A stretch of 29,872 bases of DNA from Sporisorium sorghi (taxonomy: Eukaryota > Basidiomycota > Ustilaginomycetes > Ustilaginales > Ustilaginaceae): contig JALCCG010000259.1 of assembly GCA_023212695.1 (NCBI GenBank), forward strand, positions 1 to 29,872, in the 5' to 3' direction. A program made the translations under genes and the position numbers. The notes under the pieces were generated by a model, which did no database searches, was not told the origin of the DNA, and saw only the letters and a program-made list of their open reading frames with translations. Positions 10,531 through 19,971 of this stretch are shown here, in pieces. Positions within the stretch are counted from its first letter, which is position 1. Every line of letters starts with the position of its first letter.

Positions 10531-10768
10531 GGGCATGCATGCTCGCGCGCTGGTGGTTGGCTGGCTGGTCTCTGTATCGCGTTCTTGTTTGTACCAGTAT
10601 TTCATTGCAACATGATCATCACCAAGTCGTCGAGCCTGTTGTTTCTTGACCAAGAAGCTTTCGATGACGAGGAAGCTGCAATCCCACGCTACGTCGTGTA
10701 TCGACAGACTCGGACAGTGATCACCATTGTCACTCGCTCACATCATACAAAGCAATGCGTTTCAGGAA
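10531..10768. terminator. Convergent 3' region of eIF2 alpha and the broken gene
   Basis: This 238-base gap separates the eIF2 alpha stop from the stop of the minus-strand pseudogene. It has no clear AATAAA; a T-rich stretch at about 10570-10600 may serve eIF2 alpha 3' processing. Confidence 0.4.
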
Positions 10769-11964
10769 CTAGGCGTACAGGTCTTCGTCGTCGTCGTCGT
10801 CGTCTTCGACCATCGGTGCAGCAGCACGCGGCTCCGGCGTCTCCTCCTCTTTGAGCGCGGGGTTATCTGCGAACAACGCGCCAACGTCGTGAAGCTCCTT
10901 CAGCCTGTCCAGATCCTTGCTCTGTCGTTGCACAAACCTTTTTTTTTCACCTCACCCTTGCTGACCGTGTCGGCGGTCCTGTGCTGCGGCAATCCGGCAA
11001 CAACCCGCTTGCAGAGATCATGTTCGGTCTGCAGCCGCTCGAGCGCAGCGGCGAGCAAGCGCAGACAATCGCCAACAGCGTTCTTGTAAATTCCCTCGAC
11101 AAAGGAATCATAGGCACGGTTGATGTCGTCCCACTCGGCAATGGCTGGGTTCGCCAACTTGATCCGGTAGTCGGCCGCGTTGTAGCGCGACAGCGTCGTG
11201 CAGGTGTGTCCTGCTGGGACGTAGACCGTGCTTCCGAAGTTCGCATACGTGAAGAGTGTGCCCTCCAGCTTGCGCATCACCTTTAAAGCGTCTTCTCAGC
11301 TTCCGAGTGTCTGGAGCGTCCAGCCCTGCATCACCTCGAGGTTCTTGTCAGTGGGCGGCCAAGCAATGAACGGCTGCTCGTACTCGATGAGCGTGTGCAG
11401 CGTGCCGATGCTGCTGTGCGAGAGGTGAGGTGGGTAGATTGCGCCCTCGTTGCACATCGACACCTCGTGACGCTCCTGAAACACGACGGCGGGCGAGAGA
11501 TCGAAGCCGGTGAACATGTTTGCCAGCGGCTGCTTAGGGCCACGCTCGCGCAGACCCCCCGGATGCTGCAGCAGGCGAGGCTGGAAAGCCGTGATGGGCT
11601 TGTAGCGCTCATCGAAGCGGGCAACAAGCAGCTGCAGGAACCACTCCAAGTCCAGGCTGTCGTCCTCCATCAAGGTGTTGGCGTCGTAGTAGATCAGGGT
11701 GTCGGGGCTGCCCATGATCTCCTTGAAGACGTGGCGCAGCTGCGGAGGCGTCTCGAACAGCTTTTTCAGGGTGTCCGCCTCGGATGGCAGACGATGCTGG
11801 CGGCCTCACGGCCCGGTCTCGATCGCCGTGTTCAAAAACTCGAGGACTTTGAGGCCAAACGCGTACATGCCCTCGAGCCAATCCATCTCCTCCCAGTGTT
11901 CCTCAAGTTTGTCGAGATCTTCCTTGCACTGAGCAAGCGCCTGGTGCGCACGGACTCGCGGCAT
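10769..11964 (-). pseudogene. Recently broken gene, possibly JmjC/cupin-like
   Basis: Reading from the ATG at 11964 gives 52 good codons and then TGA (11808-11806). The same frame continues for 169 codons to a second TGA (11298-11296), then continues again to an A9 run (T9 on +, 10940-10948). Past this run the coding frame moves by one base and goes on to a natural end with a poly-Asp tail, EDLYA and TAG at 10769. One extra A would make the total exactly 399 codons including the stop. Both TGA codons are one C-to-T change from CGA (Arg). The middle part (YPPHLSHSSIGTLHTLIEYE, then TVYVPAGHTCTTLS) loosely resembles the two halves of a JmjC-type cupin, but the usual metal ligands are not all present, so function is uncertain. 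Splicing does not rescue the stops: the GTGAGG at the first TGA has no acceptor in the right phase. Confidence 0.7.
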
Positions 11965-12100
11965 TGTTTTTGAGCAAGGCGTGGTGGGTTTGTGGGGCGG
12001 TGAGCGAGGTTGGTGAGTGGTGGGCGATGTGCGGGCGGCGAGATGGCGGATGCTGGTCGTTGGTTGGTGTCGAAGTTGGTGTTGGTGAGGAGAAAGGGTT

Positions 12101-12475
12101 CATCCCAGAAAGCTCAGTCCAAAGTTATGTCTATCGGATGCCACTTCCGCAGACAGAACATCGGCCGACTGCGCGCTTGCAACAGTTCAGAGTGTGATTG
12201 AGACGATCAACAGAGCAGGCGACTCGAGTTGCAACCAGCCAAAGGTGAAGGTACTGGACCAGTCTACAGCGAGGAGAGTCCTCATTCGGAAGACAGCCGA
12301 AGTGACAGAGGACCATTCTTCCATCGGCTCAAGCCAAAGCACATCGGCCGAGCAGAGAATCTCCACCTTCAGTCTCGAGAAGGACCCCTTTTTGGCGCAG
12401 TCACACGAGCTGTATTCTGCAGTCAAGGGCTCAGTTTCGCAATTCAAATCTCCTTTAAGCCGTTCGGAGGCTTGA
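12101..12475 (+). other. Open frame with coding-like composition, no start codon seen
   Basis: This frame is open for about 125 codons and ends with TGA at 12473-12475. Its Ser, Thr, Lys and Glu mix (for example VIETINRAGDSS and AEQRISTFSLEKDP) is less biased than the chance frames around it. It has no in-frame ATG in the part I checked, and I do not recognise it. It could be an exon, a relic or a chance frame. Confidence 0.25.
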
Positions 12476-13427
12476 CTTGAACAAGCGCGAGAGCACTCGT
12501 GAGAATGGAATCCGAATCGACTGACTGTTCACGGGCTAAACGCATCGCAATCCTCTCGGTGGCTTGGCGGTTGAGGTCGATCAGCCCTCGCTGGGCAGCT
12601 TTCTGCTGCAGTCGTCGTGCGTTTAGACTAGCCTTATCTGTATGTGTGAGCTCTCCCGCCTATGATGCGTAGCTGAGCTATGCGTATGCGAGCCTCCTTC
12701 GCAACAGCTGATGGTTTATTCAGACGCTTCCGTTCTGTGACAGACGTTCGACAGATCAAGTCAAACACACGCTTAAGAAGCAACTTCTTTTTGACAGCTG
12801 CGGCGTTAATGGGTCGCATGCAGGTGTGCGCAGCCTCATGCACGCTATCTTTGCCAAGCGACACAGGGCAACTGCCCGACGATGGCGCGGGAAAGGATTT
12901 TTGTGTTTGTTAGACCAAAACGATTTCTGAGAAAAAGAAAATCCGAAAATCTGAGCGTGCCAAAAAGCTGAATCTCGTTTGCAGAGCCACCACACGCTCG
13001 GGACACCTCGTGGCCTGGAACAGAACAAACGTTGCAGTCGTGAATTGTCGGCAAACGGAAGGTTTGGGTGAAGAAGAAACCAGAGCGCCACCGGGGTCGG
13101 CATCGATCATGGCGCTGAGAGACTCGCCAATGTGCCCTTGAAGAGACACGCTCAACTCAGCTTGTTCAGATCGTCCGAGCGAGTCATGCCAGCTTCCGAT
13201 ACGGTGCAAATGCGAAACAGAAATGTGGGGTCGTGCATCCAGTCAAACTCTTTTTCTGCGGAGTCGGAGTCGGCGAAAGCTCGGTCGATCTAATCCAAGC
13301 AAACAGTTCAGACACATCAACCAGATTCAAGCCTTCCGGATAGTTAGTGGATCGCAGGATACAGTCGAGGTTGCCAGCTGTCGAGAAACGAAGGAATGTC
13401 GTGTTTCGGTTGGCCCGAACGCTCTTT

Positions 13428-13450
13428 GAGAGAGAGAGAGAGAGAGAGAG
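13428..13450. repeat. (GA)n repeat in the trehalase upstream region
   Basis: An 11-unit GA tract is followed by GTGATCTCTC, giving a short inverted partner. It lies about 255 bases before the trehalase ATG and may affect chromatin opening; that role is inference. Confidence 0.85.
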
Positions 13451-13703
13451 TGATCTCTCGCAGAGAAAGGGCAAAGGTTGCTCTGCTTTTCTAGGCACTT
13501 CCGCTGTACGGTGACTACACTCGAATTTTCCTTTGACGCAATGCTGCTGCGCCACCAAAAAAAAACGGCACGCACCTTTTTCCCGATGCGCACGGCCGAA
13601 AAATCTTATCTGGGCCTTGCGCCATCCGCACCGCTTGATATTCGCTGTCTCTCGTTCCTTCTCTCCCATTCTTACTTTTCTCCCACCACCACCATCCACA
13701 AAA

Positions 13704-16313
13704 ATGGCAGCTCGTCGTAGCTCAAACCCCTTCACCAAGAACCAAGATGCGCCCGGTTACTATGATAATCACGCCTCGTCCGACGAGCGTGCTCAGCTCC
13801 GCTCACTCGCAAAGCACATGCGCAAGCTCAGCATGAGCAACAGCGCAATCTCGGATGACAGCGCCGACCTCTCTTCTTCCTACAAACCCGGTGCAGCCCC
13901 TTCTGGCAGCAGCAGCAACGGCGCTGCCACTCCACGAGCTGAAGCTGGGCCAGCCTCTGCCCACCCCATCCCCGACACTCTTCAACCGGTTGGGGGCGCC
14001 AAGTACACCCCGCACCGCGGCGATCTTCCCGACCCTGACCAGGCCTACGGCGAGGACCAAGACAAGGCCACCCTCCTCTCTTCCAGCCTTGGCAAGAGCT
14101 CATCCGCGCTTAACAATGGTCATGGCCATGGCCACGGCGACGGCGACGACGATGACAAGCAACGCGTCATGCAGCGGGCTCGAGGCATCGTTCGCACCTA
14201 CAGCATGGGTCAGCAGAAGCGTCGTCCTCAAAAGATGAACGACGACACCGTCATTCTCTCTCGACGCATGAGCCACGACGCTGTTCAGCATGCGCCACGC
14301 CGCTTCATCGTCGACGTCGAAGAGACCATGCGCCTCGTGCTCGAGCAAGAAGACACCGACGGCAACTTTCAGATCTGCATCACCGACAGCGGTCCCAAGG
14401 TGCTCTCGCTCGGCACAGCCACCAGCAATGGCTACAAGGGCTTTGACATCCGCGGCACCTACATGCTCTCCAACCTCCTTCAAGAGCTTGCCCTGGCTCG
14501 TGAGCATGGTCGGAAGCGTATCGTGCTCGACGAGTCGCGCCTCACCGAGAACCCCGTCGACCGCCTCTCGCGCATGATCAGCCAGACTTTCTGGCACAAC
14601 CTCACTCGCCGCATCGATGGCGATGGTCTCGACGCTATTCTCTCCGATCCCAAGAACCGCAGCAAGTCCCAGAATCCGCGCATCTACGTCCCCGCTTCCG
14701 AGACCGAGATGCTCCACTACTACCAAAAGGTGGCTCAGGAGCGCCCGTCCCTCAACCTCACCGTAGAATCGCTTCCGGCAAAGATCACCGCCGAATACAC
14801 GCGCGACCTCAACGACAAGCCCGGTCTGCTTGCGCTCGCCATGCGCGATGACATTGATCCCACTACAGGCGAGAAGAAGGGCCTCAAGGGTATTCCATTC
14901 GTCGTGCCCGGCGCGCGCTTCAACGAGCTCTACAACTGGGACAGCTACTTCATCTCGCTCGGCCTCGTCGTCGACAACATGATCGATCTCGCCAAGGGCA
15001 CCGTCGACCACTTTATCTTTGAGATCAAGCACTACGGCAAGATCCTCAACGGCAACCGCACTTACTACCTCATGAGAGCGCAGCCTCCTTTCCTCACCGA
15101 CATGGCCCTGCAGGTCTACTCGAGACTCGACCCCGCCCATGAGACCGACAACAAGCAGTGGCTCCGCAAGGCCATCCAAGCTTCGATCAAGGAGTACCAC
15201 ACCGTCTGGATGAGCAAGCCGCGCTTCGACGAAAAGACCTGGCTCAGCCGCTACCGCCCCGAGGGTCTCGGTGTCCCGCCCGAGACCGAGGCCTCCCACT
15301 TTACCCACATCCTTCGCCCTTACGCCGAAAAGCACGGAGTCAGTGTCAACGAGTTCACCCGCAAATACAACCACGGCGAGATCAAGGAGCCCGAGCTCGA
15401 CACGTACTTTATGCACGATCGCGCCGTCCGCGAATCTGGCCACGACACCACGTACCGCTTTGAGCGCAAGTGCGCCGACCTCGCCACCATCGACCTCAAC
15501 GCCCTTCTGTACAAGTACGAGATTGACATTGCCACCGCCATCCGTGAGGTCTTTGACGACCGTCTCGAGCTCGAAGACGACTTCCTCCTGCACGGTCCGC
15601 CGCCACCTTCGCTCCTCAAAGATGGCAAGGGACCCGCCCAGCCATCGCGCTCCATCGAGACTCCGCAGACCAGTGCCGAGTGGTTTGCCCGTGCCGCATA
15701 CCGCAAGGCGCAGGTCGACAAGTACCTCTGGAACGACGGCATGGGACTCTACTTTGACTACGACACGCGACTCGAGGAGCCCATCGTCTACGAGAGCGTC
15801 ACCTCCTTCTGGGCCATGTGGGCAGGCATGGCGAGCGAGGACCAGGCGGCCAAGCTGGTGCACAAGTCGCTCAAGCGCTTCGAGGAGCAGGGCGGTCTCG
15901 TCTCTGGTACCGAAGACTCACGCGGCAAGATCTCGATCGATCGTCCAAACCGACAGTGGGACTATCCATACGCCTGGCCGCCCCACAACGTGCTTGCCTG
16001 GGTCGGCCTGGAACGATACGGCTACCTCGAGGAGGCGCGCCGTCTTGCCTATCGATGGCTGTACATGATGACGCTTGCCTTTGTCGACTTCAACGGCACC
16101 GTGCCCGAGAAGTTTGACGCCGTCAATCTGTCGCACATGGTCGACGCCGAGTACGGCAACCAGGGTATCGATTTCAAGTGCGTTCCGCGCGAGGGTTTCG
16201 GTTGGATGAACTCGAGTTTCCAGGTCGGTCTCACGTTCCTCACTACCCATCAGCGCCGCGCTGTCGCTGCGCTGCAGCACCCGGACGAGTTTTTCAACGT
16301 CCGTCGTCACTAG
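13704..16313 (+). CDS. NTH1: Neutral (regulatory) trehalase
   Basis: The 869-residue enzyme hydrolyses cytosolic trehalose to two glucose molecules (glycoside hydrolase family 37). The N-terminal regulatory part has likely PKA sites: RKLS (Ser43), RTYS (Ser167) and RRMS (Ser190). These match the phospho-sites that recruit 14-3-3 to yeast Nth1. A calcium-binding loop follows ([14 protein letters not shown], from D217). The catalytic domain has signature 1 as [14 protein letters not shown] (402-415; the usual second Gly is Ala), the acid region ESGHDTTYR (D581), signature 2 [10 protein letters not shown] (751-760) and EGFGWMNSS with the likely base E830. A His-Gly/Asp-rich insert lies near residues 133-150. 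It is about 110 residues longer than the yeast enzyme, mostly at the N-terminus. The ATG at 13704 (context ACAAAA) is preferred; the frame is open upstream but the extra residues look untranslated. No intron is needed. Confidence 0.95.
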   Translation: MAARRSSNPFTKNQDAPGYYDNHASSDERAQLRSLAKHMRKLSMSNSAISDDSADLSSSYKPGAAPSGSSSNGAATPRAEAGPASAHPIPDTLQPVGGAKYTPHRGDLPDPDQAYGEDQDKATLLSSSLGKSSSALNNGHGHGHGDGDDDDKQRVMQRARGIVRTYSMGQQKRRPQKMNDDTVILSRRMSHDAVQHAPRRFIVDVEETMRLVLEQEDTDGNFQICITDSGPKVLSLGTATSNGYKGFDIRGTYMLSNLLQELALAREHGRKRIVLDESRLTENPVDRLSRMISQTFWHNLTRRIDGDGLDAILSDPKNRSKSQNPRIYVPASETEMLHYYQKVAQERPSLNLTVESLPAKITAEYTRDLNDKPGLLALAMRDDIDPTTGEKKGLKGIPFVVPGARFNELYNWDSYFISLGLVVDNMIDLAKGTVDHFIFEIKHYGKILNGNRTYYLMRAQPPFLTDMALQVYSRLDPAHETDNKQWLRKAIQASIKEYHTVWMSKPRFDEKTWLSRYRPEGLGVPPETEASHFTHILRPYAEKHGVSVNEFTRKYNHGEIKEPELDTYFMHDRAVRESGHDTTYRFERKCADLATIDLNALLYKYEIDIATAIREVFDDRLELEDDFLLHGPPPPSLLKDGKGPAQPSRSIETPQTSAEWFARAAYRKAQVDKYLWNDGMGLYFDYDTRLEEPIVYESVTSFWAMWAGMASEDQAAKLVHKSLKRFEEQGGLVSGTEDSRGKISIDRPNRQWDYPYAWPPHNVLAWVGLERYGYLEEARRLAYRWLYMMTLAFVDFNGTVPEKFDAVNLSHMVDAEYGNQGIDFKCVPREGFGWMNSSFQVGLTFLTTHQRRAVAALQHPDEFFNVRRH

Positions 16314-16355
16314 CTTCTTGTTTATTTAGTTGTCGCGTCGCCCTGCATCCTAGTC

Positions 16356-16361
16356 AATAAA
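16356..16361 (+). terminator. Trehalase poly(A) signal AATAAA
   Basis: A canonical AATAAA lies 43 bases after the trehalase stop codon, in an AT-richer stretch. It marks the last intact gene end in the window. Confidence 0.7.
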
Positions 16362-16434
16362 TACGAGTCTACGCTCAGATTTGACGAGACTGTGAGGTTG
16401 CGGGTGAGTTTCGTGAGTTGACTTGCAGGCTCAG

Positions 16435-16898
16435 ATGGCTCCCAGCCTCGCCATGAGAGCAGAGAGAGAGTCGTACATGCGGGAGCAGATGCGGGAGATC
16501 GAGAACGCGCGGGGAGACACGGAAGGCCAGGGCGTGCTCGTCAAGAGTCTCCCTGGAGGGACGAGCCTGCGAGGTGCGGAAGCCTGCAGCGCCTGCGAAC
16601 ATGCAACGCCTACGGAACCAAGCGAAGCCCACGGAACCATCTGAAGCCTCAGAAGCCTTGCGGAGCCTGCGGCGCCTTGCAAAGCCCCGAGAAGCTGGTG
16701 GAGCCTGTCGAGCCTGCCAGGCCTGTCGAGCGCGTGGTCTCTGCGCCTATTCTGCAGCGATTTGCCCCTCGCCACCGACATGAGCATATCAACATTCCCA
16801 AAGAACCTCTTGACGGCCGTCAGCTTCTGGACGACATCATCTCCATCACTTCTCCAGCTTGGCATTCTGGCGAAGGCAATCGAACCGTTTTAGTGTGA
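16435..16898 (+). pseudogene. Relic of an unrecognised protein with a 9-base-period repeat
   Basis: Coding-like sequence passes through all three plus-strand frames in turn. From the ATG at 16435 it reads a charged helical start (APSLAMRAERESYMREQMRE) to about 16570. A second frame covers about 16574-16680 (NQAKPTEPSEASEALRS). A third covers about 16680-16895 (VEPVEPARPVERVV, then HINIPKEPLDGRQLLDDI), ending at TGA 16896-16898 just beside a GTGAGT that could be a splice donor. The two frame changes fall within a decayed repeat. This may be a decayed gene or a gene with very short introns; I do not recognise the family. Confidence 0.4.
16578..16735 (+). repeat. Degenerate 9-base-period minisatellite
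   Basis: Units resembling GGAGCCTGC / GTCGAGCCT recur about every nine bases, some 17 times. In frame they code for Pro-Glu/Val/Ala tripeptides. The period has slipped in places, which matches the frame changes in the surrounding relic. Confidence 0.6.
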
Positions 16899-17625
16899 GT
16901 GGTTGATGGAGAGCCTGTGCATGATTGTGACCGGTTTGATTGCTTTGTGCCTGAATCCCCGCTCATCACCGTCGGCATTCACTTTCACCACCAACCGCAG
17001 CAATACAACGCTGTTCCCCGCGTTCATGCCTTGACACCCCTGAGCGCTCGGCATCAGCCTGGGCCGAATGGGCTGCACAGCGAGGGTCAGATGGAGGTTT
17101 GCCTGCTGCTAGCCGCCGCTAAGAGAAAAAAAAAAAAAAAAAAAAAACTTCATTCACGAAGCGCAACAAGGACGGGTGAAGCTGCGGTACAGTACAACAG
17201 CCAGATGAGTGAAGGGGTCGATCGACTGAGAGAATCAACGACGAGCTGGACGGAAGAAAAGACCGAGCGTGGTCTGGTCTTCCGCTAAATAAATAAATCG
17301 GGAGGCTATGCTTCGGCAGGAGCGAGGGACGGTATTGGCATACGTGACCCTGGAGCGATGGATGGATATGGCTCGGTGCCGGCCTTCCATTCCCCGGCCG
17401 ACGAAGGGCTGCGAGGAAGGATGATGCGCCTGCACTCGTTGCTCAACCGAGGGCGTGTCACGTCAGGACCGCCATGGTTGGTTTCAGGGGGAGACGCCTG
17501 TCTAGCGGAATGGAAGTAACACGCCTCAATTTCCTCTTCTCTTGCTCGCTTGCTCGCTTGACCTCTTTCACGCTGCTTCCTTGCAAGCTCCTCAGAAGGG
17601 CCGTGCTGCCTCCCTCGCCGGTGTT
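16899..17625. other. Stretch without a supported gene
   Basis: This region contains the A22 run and several short overlapping frames rich in Arg, Ser and Pro on both strands. A CAATACAACG segment after ACCGCAG near 17000 could be an acceptor continuing the preceding relic, but the downstream frame runs into the A22 run. No motif is recognised. Confidence 0.4.
17126..17147 (+). repeat. Homopolymer A22
   Basis: Twenty-two A residues follow a short purine stretch (AAGAG). It could be a retroposed poly(A) tail or simple slippage; no target-site duplication is evident. Confidence 0.9.
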
Positions 17626-17955
17626 TTTCATTACTGGTCACCCTCGTCGGCACTCCTACGATCATGTCAAGCTGGCCGTTGTGGATGCTGCATTCAACAA
17701 AGGTTTAGGGAGGACCACTATATGACTTCGCTCATGCAGCTCTCATCCAGTGGTCAACAGGCTCGCCGTGTCGTAGACGATGTCAAGATTGCTGTTGACG
17801 CCACGCATCAGCAAGAATCCTCTTGGCCGAGTCAAGCTCGCGTGCGCACCAGCAAGCTTCCAGTCGATCGACAGAGCTCTGAGCTGGAAACACATGATGG
17901 CGAGCAACACCATCAAAAATTTCCGTCGATCGATGGACATGGCGCTGTAAAGGTA
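17626..17955 (+). pseudogene. Coding-like fragment, unknown protein, with a possible splice donor
   Basis: One frame reads FITGHPRRHSYDHVKLAVVD until about 17700, and a second reads LMQLSSSGQQARRVVDDVKI to GAVK near 17952. There a good donor-like GTAAGG begins. A TTGCAG near 18168-18173 would be a matching acceptor, giving a possible intron of about 220 bases that contains the hairpin array. The frame after that acceptor does not match in phase, so if this is one gene it is already broken. No family is recognised. Confidence 0.3.
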
Positions 17956-18061
17956 AGGCTGTGAGCAAGCGTTTGGCAAACGGACCCTTCTAGCAACGAA
18001 GGCGTCGCAAAGGGTTGGATTTTTTTTTGGTTTGAATAGTCGCATCCAAGCTTAGCTTGCC

Positions 18062-18154
18062 CATCGATGAAAACGTCGATGAACGAGTCTAGCTTCTCAT
18101 CTATGAAAACATAGATGGAAAAGGGCTGAAATACATCGATGTTTTTGTCGATTG
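18062..18154. repeat. Array of three hairpins at exact 36-base spacing
   Basis: Three stem-loops begin at 18062, 18098 and 18134. The second (CATCTATG, AAAA, CATAGATG) is a perfect 8-bp stem with a 4-base loop. The first differs by one base pair in the stem. The third has a T5 loop and a partly matched stem. On the minus strand the units read as an approximate 12-residue repeat around IDVFID. The array may be a decayed coding repeat or a structured DNA/RNA element; the unit sequences outside the hairpins are poorly conserved. Confidence 0.75.
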
Positions 18155-18173
18155 CCAAATTTTGGAATTGCAG

Positions 18174-19007
18174 GTATTGAGACTCAGTCTCAGCTTGGAA
18201 GCTCCCAGCCCGCCAACTTGGTGGTCAAGTCGCCAGCACAGCTGAGAGCGCTTCCCTCTTTGACTTCACTGAGTGAGACAGAAGCTGAGTTCTGTCCCCT
18301 CTACTGCTTTGCGATCCGACTTTGCTTGTGGTTGAGCTTGCCGTGACTCAAAAGGAACAGGTCGACACGCTGGCACAGACAAGTGTACTCGACGGCAGCA
18401 CAGGCAAGGAAGACAAAGCATTGGTGGCGTTGGACTTGGATCATGATGACGAGGAGGAGGACGGAATTGACTCCATTGGACCTGGAGAGGTCAGCCAGCT
18501 TGCCCCACGCATCTTCAGTGGCAAGCAGCCCACCTTAGTGACCTTTGCACTGTACAGTGAGTGCTAAAGCGCCTGATGATCTGCTTTTGTGAGCCACATC
18601 ATTCTGACCTCCAAATCGATGAATCCTGAAGCACTGAATTTGAACTAATACCCATCTTTGCTTTTCGTGCGTCTGTGTTGAGAGTGCCGGTACAAAACTG
18701 TGCTGGAGTTACCGTTGTGAAGGGCTTTGAAAGGTCACAGCATCCAACAGCGATTCTAAGAAAACCACGACCAAGTCTTCCTTCTTCACAGGACGACAGG
18801 ACGAGCACCGACAGACATCACGACAAACAAGGGGTCGAAGGGAGTCTTGCTGACTTGGTTCTTGGCAACGCTGAAGGAGAAGACATGATCCTGTCCATAC
18901 GCCATGCTGCCTCGGAGTGCACAATGCTGGTAAACAGTGTATGGCGGTTAGCGATGAACATGACGATTCGAAAAGCGATCCAGGCCGTAAAGCATCCCTT
19001 TTAAAGT
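18174..19007 (+). pseudogene. Possible spliced gene or relic, unknown protein
   Basis: Coding-like sequence starts after the TTGCAG acceptor (IETQSQLGSSQPANLVVKSP) and changes frame near 18300. It then runs as VVELAVTQKEQVDTLAQTSV and an acidic stretch (DLDHDDEEEDGIDSIGPGE) to ALY at 18556. A GTGAGT donor at 18557, a CTAAT branch-like site near 18644 and an AG at 18683-18684 would remove 128 bases and join in frame to PVQNCAGVTVVKGFE. That frame is then open to a stop just after 19000. The start codon and the frame change near 18300 are unexplained. No family is recognised. Confidence 0.35.
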
Positions 19008-19174
19008 GTCATCGGCTCTGAGATGCTGCCCAGCAGCTCAATCGAGCCCAGTCTATGGCGTGAGACCGGTCACGATGTACATGACCCACAGGAATCCGGT
19101 TCAGGTGAGACTCGATCGTTGGTCTGTCAAATCCGTCACTGCTGCTCAAACCGGCTCGATTCGATAACAAGACA

Positions 19175-19739
19175 CTATCTACATCGTGCACTAAATAGTG
19201 CAGCGCTTGCCACGTCTGATTCTCTCGCGCCTTGTGTCCTCGCGGTCTTTGCCACTGGAGGAATCGCTCCTTTTGCATACTGAGGGTGTTGTGCTGAAAG
19301 CTGAGAGTCTGGTGCTGCATCGGAATTGCCAGTATCGACATAAGCATCCGCATCGTGTGCGGATGGTCCCCTCCTTCTGCTTTCGTTGTCCTGATGCTGA
19401 CTGGCCCTGCTAGCTGCAGCAACAATCTTGGCAAGGGGTGTGTCGCTGTAGAAGACGTTGGACGAGCTTGAACCGCCATCTCTGTCTGAGGCGTCAGACT
19501 CCTTGTAGATGGCAACGTCCCTGAGAGGGGGGTGTGGCGCGTAGAACGACAGGCGATGCATCTCTGTACGCGTACAACTCCTTGGTCACATCAACAGACT
19601 GAGCATCTTTACACAGAATCGGTAGACTGTGCACCACAACAAGATGATGGATGTGCACACCGAGCGAAGGGCTCCGCTGCGAGCAAAAGGGAATCTGGCA
19701 CGAGTACTTGGCGTCTTTGACCAGAAACGTGTGCCCCAT
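19175..19739 (-). pseudogene. Relic of an unknown protein with a one-base frame break
   Basis: On the minus strand an ATG at 19739 opens HTFLVKDAKYSCQIPFCS and continues to ELYAYRD near 19570. There the good frame changes by one base to HRLSFYAPHPPLRDVAIYKE and a Ser/Asp-rich tail ending near 19175. Both parts have balanced, coding-like composition, and the join is sharp, so a single indel is the simplest reading. Upstream, an in-frame TGA lies just before the ATG, while another frame reads VWIGASECTTVELR, suggesting a further break. I do not recognise the family. Confidence 0.45.
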
Positions 19740-19971
19740 CCCTCAGCTCAACCGTCGTGCACTCGCTAGCGCCGATCCAAACTCGCCATGGTTCCCTTCG
19801 CGCCACTCATCCCGGCTGCTGAGGCATAGATGCACCACTCCTTGGCCTTCCAGCCGCCGCTCCCCACCCATCAACAGCACCTGCCCTTAACCCATCTTTC
19901 AACGCAATGCGGAGTGCCACGAGAAAACGCAGCTGCCCGAGTCCGAAGGGCCACGCCTGGAGCGCCGTCAG

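Larger units (their letters stand above)
11965..13703. promoter_or_regulatory. Long intergenic region upstream of trehalase
   Basis: This 1.7-kb gap separates the pseudogene start from the trehalase ATG. It holds one coding-like open frame (listed separately), a GA repeat at 13428-13450, and a pyrimidine-rich stretch at about 13640-13695 that ends in ACC triplets before the ATG, typical of a fungal 5' leader. A CCCCT stress-element core occurs near 12385, over 1.3 kb away, too far and too short to weigh. I see no RNA gene. Confidence 0.5.

Noticed and set aside
9622..10653. A 343-codon frame antisense to eIF2 alpha
   Set aside because: It covers the conserved eIF2 alpha gene and reads as the usual antisense His/Asp/Leu-rich shadow.
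11735..11812. Intron starting with GTGAGG to remove the first TGA of the broken gene
   Set aside because: All nearby AG acceptors fall in a phase that would shift the frame, and the sequence after the stop looks coding without a gap.
12375..12460. Possible tRNA from a TTCAAATC T-loop-like motif
   Set aside because: No matching acceptor stem, D arm or anticodon arm can be drawn around it.
13533..13703. Longer N-terminus for trehalase
   Set aside because: The frame is open, but its start at 13533 is not an ATG, the residues are Pro, Arg and Cys rich, and the ATG at 13704 has a good context after a typical leader.
14100..15863. A 587-codon open frame antisense to trehalase
   Set aside because: It mirrors the GC-rich third positions of the trehalase codons, gives a Val/Leu/Asp/Gly-biased product without motifs, and lies entirely inside a certain gene.
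17702..17710. TTTAGGGA as a telomere-repeat trace
   Set aside because: It is a single chance match; there is no tandem TTAGGG or CCCTAA array anywhere in the window.
18062..18169. The 36-base periodic array as a CRISPR array
   Set aside because: There are only three imperfect hairpins, the spacers are short, no cas genes exist, and the context is eukaryotic.
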